A stretch of DNA of 64,000 bases from the NCBI RefSeq assembly GCF_905220565.1, contig NC_059406.1:11542001-11606000 (forward strand). The letters run 5' to 3'. Below the pieces are notes generated by a model. That model did not search any database. It saw only the letters and a list, made by a program, of their open reading frames with translations, and was not told the origin of the DNA. The DNA comes from Melitaea cinxia. Taxonomy: Eukaryota > Arthropoda > Insecta > Lepidoptera > Nymphalidae. Below, in pieces: positions 23,552-36,051 of the stretch; the stretch's first letter is position 1; each line of letters begins with the position of its first letter. Made by a program: the position numbers and the translations under genes.

Positions 23552-23607
23552 CTGAAATGAAAACATATTATCTGATTGATTGATTGATTCATCTTGTAAC
23601 ATACCAC

Positions 23608-24619
23608 TGCTACTGCTGCACTGAGTATAAACCTCTTTCGCCTTGCAGAAGTAAGGTCTTAATCAACCATGCTGCTCCGCAGCGGGTTGATGGATATATT
23701 TCGTACGTACGTACCTAGTATCAAATATCTATGATTACAATCGGGTCAGTTCAACGTGCTCTGCACATTACACGGTAGGGAAACCAATCAAGAGAGATAC
23801 CAGATTTAGTTAAATAAAGGAGTTGGTTGATTATTCATACCCAAATACCACAGCGATACAATAAACAATAAGAACCATATTGACCGGATGTTTTGTTTCA
23901 TAAAAAAATTGACTAAGAAGCGAATGCGAAAATTTATAAAAAAAAAAAATACTACCGACTAGGTTGAAGTGCGGAATACATTTTTTGAGAACAAAAATTT
24001 TAACGTTCACTTAAACTTATCAACAAAAATAAATGAGTCGTCCCGTTGTTGGAATAAAATTAATTAACGAGTCATCCCGTTGTTGACCTCGTGGTAAGTA
24101 AAGTATCCGAAACGTCGGGCATCCAAAAAACTTAATAAACCTCGATAAAATCCGAAAAAGCTCTTTCATTATAATAAAAATAAATGTCCAACTTCAAAGA
24201 TTAAATCATCAACCTATTACAGTATCTGACTAGTAAAATAATATTGACATAATTTTATTTAGAAGATACGTCACGAGAACGTTGAAAATGTAATATCTCA
24301 ATTCTTATTATATGTGTACATCCAAATAAATTCATACAATATAAAGGGTCAATCATCAAAGTTGTAGAAAACTGATACAGAAACATTACAAATTAATGTA
24401 GGTACCTTATTATCGAAATGAAAATAGACGAATACGTATCAAATGTAGCGGTAATGGTCTTGGCAGCAGTGCCGTGATACACGTTCTTAATATTTGGAGT
24501 TTGTGACGTTCTTGCAAACGATAATTGTTTTCTTTAAAACATAATTATAGCTCCATGGTACGCCAATATGTCTGCGTATTCAGATGCTGACTGTATATTA
24601 AAAATAAATACTTACTGGA
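23608..24619. other. Intronic DNA with a possible repeat tail
   Basis: CTCGATAAAATCCGAAAAAG at about 24142 recalls CGCGATAAAATCCGAAAGG at about 1059, suggesting a shared decayed element. TGAGTCGTCCCGTTGTTG / CGAGTCATCCCGTTGTTG is an 18-bp-class direct duplication at about 24034 and 24069. Otherwise nothing recognised. Confidence 0.4.
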
Positions 24620-25025
24620 CCGTAGATGCTGTTGGTAGCGACCCTGCTTTCACAAAGTTGTAGGTTAGATTCCCGTCTCGAGTCAGGGTTTAAACGTATA
24701 TATGTATATATGTAGAATGCTGGGTAAAGTATCAAAACTTATGATTTTAAAATTTGTCGATTGGCGATTTTTCTATTTAAACAGATAGTCTTATCTTCAA
24801 AAGTGCTTTTCACATTTTGATCACAGTTATCAAAATTTTACCTTTTGTATATTATTAATGACATTTTGAAGCGATTCATGGAAGTGGAACGTCAAGGAAG
24901 TAGAAAAGATAGATTGAATTTGTCAGTCACAAAATCATCAACATTTGACTAGCCCATTGGTACCACTGGTATTGACCTGCTTTCTGTTCCTAGATTGTAG
25001 ACAGGCACGTCAAACTCGGTGAGGG
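24620..25025 (+). repeat. Two R6-type SINE fragments
   Basis: Around 24628-24690 (GTTGGTAGCGACCCTGCTTT, then TAGATTCCCGTC) and 24945-25020 (TTTGACTAGCCCATTGGTAC, then ACCTGCTTTCTGTTCC) are tRNA-like SINE heads related to R6. Both are diverged and incomplete. Confidence 0.5.
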
Positions 25026-25458
25026 AAACGATGACATTAAATTATGTAAGTCGGGTTTTGTTATATTTTTCCGGTAGCGAGTAAACTAAAATAAAACATA
25101 GTGAAAGCACAAAATGAAACATGTTGCAACAAGTTCTCAGCACGTTCTGCTCTCTTAGAGCCTTCCACTTAACGCATGTTCTACATCCTGCCAAGGCCAA
25201 CTGAACATCGGCATACTATAGAATGCCTAAATTTCATTTTATTTCTAGTCTAAACCATTGTTTAGATTATTATATAGGTATTATCTTCAATACCAGATTA
25301 TGCTATACCGATAATATATATAATTATAAATTACTATCAGTTCTTCTTTAAAACCTACCTATCTATGTCCCAACTAGACATTGATCCTAGACTAATTAAA
25401 GAGCTCGTTGTTAGTCTGGCGATAAATTATAATTATTTAATATAATATTATAATTTAA

Positions 25459-25625
25459 GCAGCGTCTTTGGTGCGATAAAGCCAGTACTGCGGTCACCAA
25501 CCCGCCTGCCCAGCGTGGTGACTATGGGCAAAACACATGACTTCACGTTATTTTTGGCGTCAACTTGTGGAGGCCTATGTCCAGCAGTGGACTGTATAGG
25601 CTGTAATGATGATGAATGATGATTT
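25459..25625 (+). repeat. R3 repeat, 3' half
   Basis: From GCAGCGTCTTTGGTGCGATA through CACCAACCCGCCTGCCC to CCAGCAGTGGACTGTATAGG and an ATGATG tail. Confidence 0.75.
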
Positions 25626-26757
25626 AAATATGGGAGGCGTGACCTTCATTTTCAAGACAGTTTAGTTGATAATCAAGATATCTCCGTAATTTACGAATTA
25701 TTTAATCATGTCTGTGATCCATAATATCAGGGACTTCAAATAGCAAATACTGTAGCTTAGTAATTTAGTTGTTAATATTTATACCTAATCCCTAATCCTG
25801 GATGGATATTTATATTTGTATAAATGTTCCTTTCTGGTCTAAAAATTGTAAAATTGTATTTAGCTCCATGCATACTTTTTGTTTTTGTAATGCAATCACA
25901 GCGATTCGGTTTTCTTTATCTCTATTTTAATATCATAAAAATATTTTTTAATGTATTGGCGCGAAAATGAAAAAACACAATAAATCATCACATAAAAATG
26001 ATAGATTCCAAATTCAAATGTAATATTTTGTTTATTTTTACTTTTAAGTATATATAGCCAGACTATGTACATACCTACCTATATATATACTAAGCCTAGT
26101 CATTATAAGCATTACCATGTTTTTTTTTTAAATTTATCGTCCTGGAGTGCAGTACAGTGAGTTTACAGTAGTATTAAGTACAAATTTATTTCATACAAAT
26201 GTATTTTAAAATTTAAAGTGATATATATACTTACAACGCGTAACTCAAAAACTTATTATTTAAATATTAAATAAGTCATCATTACGTTTTGTAAACATGT
26301 ATATATATCAAAAATCATCTTATTTATCTGACTAAAATATCCGAATGTCTGTGAATTCCTTTGTTACAGTTTATGTTAGTACTAAAAATTACGATAATAG
26401 TTTTAAATTTTGAAAGTTGAAATCTGATTATGACAGTTTAATTAAAAAACATATACATTTTAAAATTAGTTAACAAACACAATTTAATTTTATAATAGTA
26501 AAAATAAAAATAAATTAAATTATTTTTCAGCTCGTGCTAACTTACCCAAGTGGCAGCTACAATAAGATACTAAAGTATTAGACTATTAGTCTAACGTTGA
26601 AGTCAACATTTTTTTTGCAAAAAGTCATTCATGTCGTCGTGCCGTCGCATCCATATCGTGTCGTACCGTGTCTTTGTGTCATCTTGCCGTATCTGCATTG
26701 TTTGACGTCACCTATCACCACATTTTGTTTAATTTCTAATTTTTAAATATATGTAAT
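25626..26757. other. Intronic AT-rich DNA
   Basis: Nothing recognised. Confidence 0.4.
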
Positions 26758-27397
26758 ACTAGCTGTGCCCGCGGCTTCGCCCGCGTTGAAATTAATGTGT
26801 CACAAAGTTTTGCCGGCAAAGTTCCAGTGTAACTCATCAAAATCGGCTTAGCCGTTCCGTAAACCTTCCTCTTGCCAATGGTGGAGCCCTCTACAATGGT
26901 GAAACCGCATGAAAATCCGTTCAGTAAATTTTGAGCGAATCGATCACATACACTTTTGGGGACTTTGTTTATAATACACTAACTGTTGCCCGCGATTACG
27001 TCCTCGTGGTTATGAAGATATATATTAGTATTAAGATGTTTAACGCAAATTATTTTTTTATTTCAGTAACTTGAAATGCTTATCAAACTGAGTAACTTTT
27101 TAAAAGGCACAATTTAGTATAATTTAATAGTTATTTTTATAAAACCTCTCTATAAACCACATTTTTGGTTTTATTCTCAGGCTGTATATGTTTCATACAA
27201 ACTATAAACCCCAATTAAACCCCCTTAGCGATGGAATATCGTAAAATCCGTTCTTAGCGGACGTCTGCTAACTATAATCTACCTCCCTGCCAAATTTTAT
27301 CTTTGTCCAACCTGGATGGATAGACCATCCAGCGGTTTTTGAGTTCTCGTGATGAGTGAGTCAGTGACCTTTCTCTTTTATATATATAGATTACGAT
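26758..27397 (+). repeat. Dispersed element, unit preceding the 282-bp array
   Basis: It begins TACTAGCTGTGCCCGCGGC and ends GATGAGTGAGTCAGTGACCT with a TATATATAGATT tail. The ends are typical of common non-autonomous lepidopteran repeats. Its interior shares the CGTAAAATCCGTTCTTAGCG phrase with the array that follows. Confidence 0.65.
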
Positions 27398-28505
27398 GCA
27401 TTATTTGGACACCTCCTCACCATCTATAGAGTTTACATTTTAAATTTCAAGTCTCTTACTTCAAAAATATAAAGACTTCCATACAAACTTCCGACCCCCG
27501 TTTTATCCCTTTAGGAGTCGGTTTTCGTAAAATCAGTTCTTAGCGGATGTTTACGCCCCATAAGGAACCTACCTGCCAAATTTCAAGTTTGTAGCTGTTA
27601 TAGTTTCGGAGGTTTCGTGATGAGTGTGCCAACCTACCATCCCCGTTTTAACTCCAAAATAGAGTTGACTTCTAAAGATACATTATTTGGACACCTTCTC
27701 ACTATCTAAAGAGCGTACATTTTAAATTTCAAGTCTCTTACTTCAAAAACATAGGACTTTCATACAAACTTCCAACCCCTGTTTTACCCCTTTAAGGGTC
27801 GAGTTTCGTAAAATCAGTTCTTAGAGGATGTCTACGCCCTATAAGGAACCTAGCTGCTAAATTTCAAGGTTGTAGGTATTATAGTTTCGGAGATTTCGTG
27901 GTGAGTGAGTCAACCTACCATCCCCCGTTTTAACCCCAAAAGGGAGTTGATTTCTAAAGACACATTATTTGGACACCTTCTCATCATCTATAAGGCATAC
28001 ATTTTAAATTTCAAGTCTCTTACTTCAAAAACATGGGACTTTCACACAAATTTTCAACCCCCGTTTAACCCCTTTAAGTGTCGAATTTTGTAAAATCCGT
28101 TCTCAGCGGATGTCTACGCTCTATAAGGAGGCTTCCTGCCAAATTTCAAGTTTGTAGCTATTATAGTTTCGGAGATTTCGCGATGAGTGAGTCAGCCTAC
28201 CATCCCCCGTTTTAACCCCAAAAGTGAGTTAATTTCTAAAGATACATTATTTGGACACCTTTTCACCATCTATAGAGCTTACATTTTAAATTTCAAGTCT
28301 CTTACTTCAAAAACATAGGACTTTCATACAAACTTCCAACCCCCGTTTTACCCCCTTAGGGGTCGAGTTTCGTAAAATCCGTTCTTAGCGGATGCCTACG
28401 TCTTATAAGAAACCTACCTGCCAAATTTCAAGTTTGTAGGTGTTATAGTTTCGGAGATTTCGTGATGAGTGAGTGACCTTTCGCTTTTATATATATTATT
28501 ATAGA
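27398..28505 (+). repeat. 282-bp tandem array, about four units
   Basis: The landmark CATTATTTGGACACC starts at 27398, 27680, 27962 and 28244, exactly 282 bp apart each time. Each unit carries TTTCAAGTCTCTTACTTCAA, a CCCCCGTTTTA-type segment, CGTAAAATC(A/C)GTTCTTAG and AGTTTCGGAGATTTCG(T/C)GA. The last unit ends in the same GAGTGAGTGACCTTT...TATATAT tail as the preceding element, so this is an internal expansion of that element. Confidence 0.88.
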
Positions 28506-28660
28506 TTTTACCAGTATAACTTTTAAATTAATATTTTTAATCAAAGTTTTGCTGCCAAAAAGTTATCCAAAATTAGATTTAAAGAAAGCAAGAAAAAAAA
28601 TCTATCAAAGCGATGAAATAGTTCCAAATTGTCAATATTTAATAAAAGCAATCCCACGTT

Positions 28661-29275
28661 TTTAACCGACTTCCAAAAATGACAAGGTTCTCAATTCGAT
28701 TGTATTTTTTTTAATATATATATGTGACTTCAGAACTTTTGACTGGGTAGACCGATTTCGACAATTTTTTTTTAATCTGAAGGTGGTTTGTGTCATTTTG
28801 TCCCATTTAAATTTATTTGAGATCTAACAACTACCTACTTTTTGAGTTATATCTAATAATGCGTTTTTACTTGACGCTTTTTTCGACGACCTACGTTATA
28901 TTGTACCACATAACTTTTTAATGGATGTACCGATTTTAATAATTCTTTTTTTGTTAGAAAGGAGATATCCCTAGTTTGGTACCATGATAAGGAAAGAACG
29001 AAGGATTTAATTATGGAATATCAGAGAAATCGAGAGAAACTCTCGAAAATCCACATAACTTTTTACTGGGTGTACTGATTTTGATAATTTTTAATTTAAT
29101 CGAAAGATAATATTTATCATGTGGTCACATTTAAATTTTATCGATATCTGATAACTACTTTTTGAGTAATCTTTGATAACGCGTAGTTACTTGACTATTA
29201 TTTCGTCGATCTACGTTGTATTACTTGTCGATGTTATTGAAGTCGGCTTTTTTTCGTTTGCGAGCAAATACAATT
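28661..29275 (+). repeat. R1 element, full length
   Basis: It starts TAACCGACTTCC; the terminal palindrome is slightly altered (GTTTGCGAGCAAAT). It holds both modules plus the GGTACCATGATAAGG middle. Confidence 0.8.
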
Positions 29276-29315
29276 ATTTATTATATACAAAACCTTAACG
29301 ACTCCCGCAATAGTC

Positions 29316-29352
29316 TTTTCTATTTAATGTGTCATTCGCATTAAATAGAAAA
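29316..29352. repeat. Short perfect inverted repeat
   Basis: Fourteen-bp arms (TTTTCTATTTAATG and its complement) surround a 9-nt spacer. Confidence 0.65.
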
Positions 29353-29504
29353 CATTTACATGTGCAAAAATTATGTACTGTACACTTCAAAATATCAATA
29401 CGGTAGTCCTTCGAAATTGTATGCAGCATCGTACATAACATGCAATCAGAGACATGCACAAAGAGAGAACGACTTATCCTTCAATTTCATATCATTTCAT
29501 AAAC

Positions 29505-29702
29505 GAAATGGGGGTGTCTGTTTTGTAAAATAACCACTTTTTACTAAATGCGTATGGATGTATACACGGTGCATATACTAAAATAACAGTTTATACGATT
29601 TTGGTTTTATATATTTTAGAAATTTATTTATTTTATAACCCTGTGAACTGAACAATAACTTTTTGTTAAATTCCAAGCGGATATATTCGCGGGCATAGCT
29701 AG

Positions 29703-29739
<37 letters not shown>
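29505..29739 (+). repeat. R5 element, deleted copy, plus (AT)n run
   Basis: It starts GGGGGTGTCTGTTTTGTAAA and lacks the TCTG/TTCCGGCTAATC middle. It ends with a damaged R5 3' end (CGCGGGCATAGCTAGTTA). About 18 AT dinucleotides (29703-29739) follow directly. Confidence 0.65.
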
Positions 29740-29741
<2 letters not shown>

Positions 29742-30872
29742 GTAGTAGATAGAAAATTGAAAATATTAATATTAATAAAATAATATAAAAATTATGAATA
29801 TAAAAAATATATGAAAATATTAATAAAATCTTATAGTCAGTAAAAATGTTACAAATAATCTTCTTATTCTAATTATTATTCTTAATTTGATGGTTACGTA
29901 TATTTTTAAAATAGCCACAAACATCAAAAGCGAAAAAATAGATTGGCATTGGAATTAATATCTAAAAACGTCGAATGAACGTTAAAAATATAAATTAAAA
30001 AATATTTTATATGTTTTTACACTCTAAACTTAAATTAAATATTCGTGTTAGATGTTATAATTCTTAACAAAGTCTATATGAGGCATGAGGTTATAATTTG
30101 TAAGAGTTGAACTGTCACGTAAACGTGAAAAGTCAAAGGAGTTTAAAAAAAAACATGAGAAAAAACATGAAATATATAGTAGCTAAAATTAAATTAGAGT
30201 TCATTTTGATTGATCAAAACTTTCTACATTTATACGTAGGTAGATCACAAAGATGAATCTTAAACACGCCAGTGACGTCAGTTACATTCCAACGCCGTCA
30301 CGGCCAAGAGTCAGCAAACATCGACCACGATTTAAATTTGGCATATGTACACTAATGACCGACAGTTCGCTTGTAATTAGCAACATGAATATTATTCGCG
30401 CAACCGAATATGGAAACGGGAACGAATGATCTAAAATAAATCTGTAACATTTTCTGGTTCAGTTTGTTTATGACGAACGGTTCAATGACGAACGGTTCAA
30501 TGTCCAACGATTGACGTTAATATCTTAAAAATATTGATTAACTATATTCTATTTTTTATTTATATTTTGATGCCTCCTACGTATAAATCCGGAACGTACT
30601 CTACAAATTAATCGTATTTATAATTAGTATATTAATATTTTCAATGGAATATATATTTATTGGTGTAATAAATTTAATATGAAAAAAACAATTTACTAAA
30701 ATGCGTCGACTTTATGTAAGACACATCACGTATTAAGAAATTGTTTAAATTTGAGAATTTTACTTTTATGGTAATAAAATGATAATCTCAATCTCTGATA
30801 ACGTGTGATGATTTAAGAATAAGCTCCCGAGGTAGGGACACATCAATCTTATAAAGTGTAACTTTCTTCCAG
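29740..30872. other. Intronic AT-rich DNA
   Basis: A 15-bp direct duplication TGACGAACGGTTCAA occurs at about 30471 and 30486. Nothing else recognised. Confidence 0.4.
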
Positions 30873-30965
30873 ATCTACACTGTAATCTCGGACAAACTCG
30901 TCGGAATCTTGCTGAGGACGAGAAAACATCAATTAACTTTCTTCGAGGGCGAAGTTTTGTTTCAG
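30873..30965 (+). CDS. ABRA: Costars/ABRA-family protein, third visible exon
   Basis: The acceptor TTCTTCCAG ends at 30872; the donor GTAACT starts at 30966. This phase-0/0 exon of 31 codons reads IYTVISDKLVGILLRTRKHQ then LTFFEGEVLFQ. It is the most conserved block of the Costars domain, where family members show the pattern Y..(I/V)S.KLVG(I/L)L.RARKH..(V/L).FEGE.LFQ. It continues VISFGELFT from the previous exon without a gap. The upstream intron is 13 kb long. Confidence 0.95.
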
Positions 30966-31094
30966 GTAACTAATTATACGATAAAAAAAAAAGAAAAACA
31001 AGAAAATATTTGAACATTTTTATTATTTATTTTTATTGTATTATAATACTTCAATGTTTTGATGACAGCTTAATCTATAGATCTATGCATATAA

Positions 31095-31503
31095 ATAATG
31101 GAGTGTCTGTTTGTAATATTAAAATAACCGCTTTTTACTAAGCGTTTTTTACTTTTTTTCTGTCTGTCTGTCTGTTTGTTCCGTCTAATCTGGACTGATT
31201 TTAATGGGATATTCACTGGTAGATAGCTGATGTAATAAGGAGTAACTTAAGCTACTTTTATTTTAGAAATTTATTTCTTTTATGACTCTGCGCTATTCCG
31301 TTCTGTTTCGTTCTGTTCCAATCTGTTCCGTTTTGTTCCGTTCTGTTCCTTTCTATTCCAATTTCGATGAGACTTTCACTGGTAAACAGCTGGTAAAATT
31401 AAGATACATTTATTTTAGAAATTTATTTATTTTATAACTCTGCGAACTGAACGATAACTTTTTTGTTTAATTCCACGCGGATGAAGTCGCGGGCGCAGCT
31501 AGT
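31095..31503 (+). repeat. R5 element with internal 10-bp minisatellite
   Basis: R5 order from GGAGTGTCTGTTTGTAATAT to the 3' end AAGTCGCGGGCGCAGCTAGT. At 31294-31360 about seven units of a 10-mer like GTTCCGTTCT are inserted. The TTTTAGAAATTTATTT segment is present twice (about 31262 and 31413), indicating an internal duplication. It fills most of the last intron of the Costars gene, ending about 45 bp before the acceptor. Confidence 0.75.
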
Positions 31504-31549
31504 ACGTACATAAATCCTTACACCATTAAATAATGTAATTATTTTACAG

Positions 31550-31663
31550 AAACGCGATGACGACGTGCCGGTCTTCTTAATGCAACCCATAGACGACATC
31601 AGAGAATACTGCAACAACAAAGCCTTACAAGCCAGACGATCAGTATCTCCAATGCCTACTTAA
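31550..31663 (+). CDS. ABRA: Costars/ABRA-family protein, terminal coding exon
   Basis: The acceptor ATTTTACAG ends at 31549. The 37 codons read KRDDDVPVFLMQPIDDIREY, CNNKALQARRSVSPMPT, then TAA at 31661-31663. The KRDDDVPVFL phrase closes the Costars domain, whose family consensus has (Q/K)RDDDVPIxLL; PIDDIREYC and a short basic-Ser tail follow. The natural stop ends the protein at the length expected for the family: 173 visible residues, with only a short N-terminus missing. Confidence 0.95.
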   Translation, partial: KRDDDVPVFLMQPIDDIREYCNNKALQARRSVSPMPT

Positions 31664-31859
31664 GCTTTAAGTAACCGTTACAAGTAGATCTGCTCACCAA
31701 CCCGTGGAGTGAAATTCTTTTTAAATCTCTAAACGTTAAATGAACCACATATAATCGATAATTGCATAGCATTTTACGTACATATGAGAGAATGTTTCAA
31801 TGACATTAGGTTTAAAGTTATCCAAAGAAATTGATATACGAGTAAACTTTAAGTTGGCT

Positions 31860-31865
31860 AATAAA
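31860..31865 (+). promoter_or_regulatory. Candidate polyadenylation signal of the Costars gene
   Basis: An AATAAA about 200 bp after the stop codon is the first canonical hexamer in the 3' flank on this strand. Confidence 0.5.
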
Positions 31866-31994
31866 TAATACTTATAATAGAGGATATATAGAAAGTAGCC
31901 AATATTCGTAAAAATATAGTTCAGGGACAAAAGATCCGGGGCGTAACATAGAAAATATTAGGGTACAAGAATCAACCCTTTAACCATATGCAAG

Positions 31995-32315
31995 AACGAC
32001 CTTACAGAAGACCACAGCTAAATAATACTTAACTGAGGTAGGGCACAGCAGGAAATTCCTGCTCAAAATATGGAGCAGCCCGACTAGGGTTGTACCTCGA
32101 CCTTACAGAAGACCACAGCTAAATAATACTGTTTTCAAGCAGTATTGTGTTCCTGTTTGTGAGTAAGGTGACCAGAGCTCCTGGGAGGGATTGGGGATTG
32201 GGTCAGCAACGCACTTTCGATGCTTCTGGTATTGCAGGCGTCTATAAGCTACGGTAATCTCTTACCATCAGGTGAGCCGTACACTTTTTTGCCGACCTAG
32301 TGAAATAAAAAAAAA
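31995..32315 (+). repeat. R2 SINE-like element with duplicated 5' part
   Basis: A full R2 copy ending GTTTTTTGCCGACCTAG-like with an A-rich tail. Its leading part is duplicated: CGACCTTACAGAAGACCACA and the following 13 bases occur at 31997-32029 and again at 32098-32130, offset 101 bp. Confidence 0.75.
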
Positions 32316-35300
32316 AGAATTCTTATAAGACATTTATTATCAAAACATAGCTACAGTTTGATCATTTAAGGGTTATTAGTTCATTTTTAAAACACACAAA
32401 GTTTTTTTTCAGTTTTGATTATTATGTCATAATACAAAGTCGAGAAGACTCAAAAATTTTGATAAGAAACCCATTTCAATCCGCTTAAGTCACTGTACAA
32501 GTCAGTAGTAATGTAAATATATAATACTCGTATATTATACTCTAAAAAAAACAACTGTCACATTGCTAACTATGGTCCACTGAATATGAAACCCCGATAT
32601 AAGCTACAAAGTTCTGAATGAAGGATATTGAACCTTATTTCTTGTGTAGTAATAATAAATCTACAAACAAAGGGAAATAAAAATAATTTCAGAGCGACAT
32701 TTTTTCACGAGATGTGACCTGAGGAGTTTGAGTTCATGACATTTGTTTAACTACCTAAAACTGTAACTAAGCTTGAATTTTTAAGAAAATGTTTGAAACA
32801 GAATTGTTTTGAATATTTTTTCACCGTTTCAATTTCGTTGTAACACAAAGAAACTGTTTCTAAAGTATAAAGATTAAACAAAAAAAGTTTTGTAAATGAA
32901 TATCCTTTTTAACAAGAAACTTCCCACGTACATATTATTTTTATTTCATTTTTACCCGTTTTAAATCAAATATAAAAATCTAAATTATGTTGTTTGTAGC
33001 AAAATCTAAGTAAAATGAAAACAAATCGAGTAGTCTAGCTTATTTCTTATAAATTAGACTTCGAGGCCTCTATAATATCATACTTATGTAACTAACCTAA
33101 CTAAAACAATAAAAATATTATATTTTTTGAGATACTTGAGTAACGAAAAATACTGTGCCAAGTAAAGTAAAACATGTGATGAAAATGATCACTCTATTTT
33201 TAAAAGACTTTATATAATTTTAAAAATTAATATACTCTAATAATAACCTAAGCCAAGAGACTATAAAATTTTCATGTCTCTATTATTTAACCAAATAAAA
33301 AGATTAGATAGCATTAATTCTAAATCTTATTGTCTAATAACGATTTAGCAAATATTAATATTTATTATTCTAAAGGCACGCATCTCCCTTATCTCTATTT
33401 TATAAAATTAATGCACTTTAAAAACTGAATATTTATTCAATAAATATTTTATTTAATATAATTTTTAGATAATTTGTCATCATATGAATGAGATGTATGA
33501 GTAACGGAAATCGTTTTGACACAGTTACTTAATTATTGTTAGGGGATGAAACGTGTCTTCTATTACAACATAATTTTGTTGATTTGACAATATACATTAA
33601 ATAGTGCACCACTTATAATTTAAGTAAGTCAATGTTTATGGCTATGCTAGGTATTAAAATACCTGTATACCTGCATAAGGCTCGTGCCATCCCGGACTAC
33701 TTAATTTTTTGACCACAAAATAGTTCGTAAATTGTGTTATACTTTCATACATTACTATGCTATGATAGTTTTAAATATCGCCTACAATGTTTAAAACAGT
33801 ATAAGCATATACCTAATGTGTGCATATGGTATCGATCAATTAATCTAACTTCAATATTTTGTAAACATCTTTCACAAGTAAAAATCATAACCAAGCTTAA
33901 GCCACCATTAAGGTTAGCTCATGCAAGCAAATATTTAATTTGATTAAACTGGCGTTTAATATAATTATTAGTTAATATATGTTGTCGATATCAACAAATC
34001 AGTTATTATCGACATTTTTTCGTCGACAAAGCAAAATTCCGAAAATAAATTTCGGTTTAATGTTATATGTGTTAATGTGTAAAATGGAGATAGAAAATGT
34101 TTTACCTAGAAAGGACGATTACTAGTTATAAATAGAATAATAACAATGTAAAGAAGGGACCTACTGTAGTGCTTGTTACGTACTAAGTACAATAATAATG
34201 CTCGTCTGTTTTTTATTTTAAAAGTGTTTTGTGATAACAGCTGTAATCTACAGTAACCGTAACTTTTAACAGAACTTCAAAAAACGAGTATAATTTTTGC
34301 AACTTACTATCATTGTCGTTTAGTGTAAGGATGTGTAACTATAATAATTATTTCTAGTCATTATCAGTATATTTAGTGTGAATAAGTATGTAATATTTTC
34401 GCACATAACAAGATTATCTTAAACCGTTCTAATTTTTTTAAAGAAAAATGTTAAGAAACAATTGTTTATTATGTTGACATATATTAAATTATATTACATT
34501 AAAATTAAAATTGTCAAATTAATATACTGCGACATTATACCCATTTTTCTTAGTTATTGTAAAAATGGTCATAAATCTATTTATAAACCAGTAATGTCAA
34601 ACTGTTTTAAATTCTGACAAAAAAGTGCCACGAAAAACGTCGAAATAATTTTCACGAACTTCTGTCGTGAAAACATCGTTGTGACAACGTTCACGTTACT
34701 TCTGAAAGCTTTTAGCTTTAAAAGATAAACTGTCTTGTGACAAGTTTAGCATTATCGTAGGCTCAATATGGTTATACAATCTCCTTTTTTACTATACGTA
34801 ACAATAACAAGATATCGCTATCGGCGACAGTTTTACCTTCCGTACATTACAAGTCGTTAATGGTTTTTGATAGTTTGTGGTAATTGAATTACTAAGGACG
34901 ATTTCAGTTCTCGTTTCTCGTTAAAAATTTCATAATAGATTAATTTATCCACGATAAAACTTTCGACGACAATTATAGTATTGTTAATTAATCGTCAATG
35001 TCGGTAACGCTTGTTTCACAAAAGTGAAAATCCAATTGTCATCAACGTGTGGTACGAAATATGTTTCTTATGAACTAATTTTAAAATATTCTTGTACGTA
35101 GGTTAATATTAACGTGTATAAAGTTGTAACATGTAATGTTTTAAGAGGTTAAACAATAAATATTTTTATAATAAAGATAAATGGCATTTTTATTTGTAAT
35201 GAATAAAAATCTTGCTTTAAAATAAAAACTTAAAATTCCGACTTTCACGCTACAAATATTACTTTCTAACTGATCATGTTTTTTAATTTATTAAATATAT

Positions 35301-35357
35301 GACATTTATTGAATAATTTAACATCAATTAAATGTACTAAGTAGATGATATTACGTA
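32316..35357. other. Intergenic AT-rich DNA between the convergent genes
   Basis: No exon, RNA gene or window repeat recognised over 3 kb. The 69-codon frame at 33734-33943 (+) has no support. Confidence 0.4.
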
Positions 35358-35440
35358 GAAGGTATTTAACTGAGGGAGGGCACAGCAGGAAATTTTCTGC
35401 TCAAAATATGGAGCAGCCCGACTGGGGTAGTACCGACTCC
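35358..35440 (+). repeat. R2 5' fragment
   Basis: TGAGGGAGGGCACAGCAGG through TGGAGCAGCCCGACTGGGG matches the first 80 bp of R2. It stops abruptly before the CCTTACAGAAGA segment. Confidence 0.7.
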
Positions 35441-36051
35441 ATCAATCATATACATCAATAGTCAAATCATCATATAGTCAATCATCAAAACATAAAAAGT
35501 TACTACTTAAAGTTACTACATTTACTAATGATGAATAATGAACACTAAGATACACAAAAATGCTGCAAAACATTACTACGACATAAAATTATACAGACAT
35601 ATAATTATGTAATATGTACACACACTTTCATAATTAATACCTTAGGACAGGCTGCAGCTGTTGCCGAGTTTAATCCTCACTCAAAACAAAGGTTCGTATA
35701 AGATATAAAGGTCTTTGTCATGGTCAGAACGTTTGTATTTGAGTTGGTCTGATGCACAGACAAAAAATTCCATCCTATTTGGCCTTCCGTTAACGTTAAG
35801 CATAAATTGTATATTTGGTTCTTAATAAGTGTGATATTCAATCTTTCACTGGAGGTTTAAATCTGCGTACATCCTTCTTTTCAAATATACGTCATGAAAT
35901 TAACTGAAGATGATTATTTATTTTTGTCACAAACGACTTTGTGAAATGAAACAAGTATCGAAATATCATACATATTTTTTGTACTCGTTAATAACATAAC
36001 GAAGGCGTATAAAACTCATTCATTGACATTTGAATGCTCACATCTCTACTA
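35441..36051. other. Intergenic DNA, nothing recognised
   Basis: No supportable feature. Confidence 0.4.

Noticed and set aside
27905..28093. 62-codon frame
   Set aside because: It sits within one unit of the 282-bp array, and neighbouring units do not keep it open.
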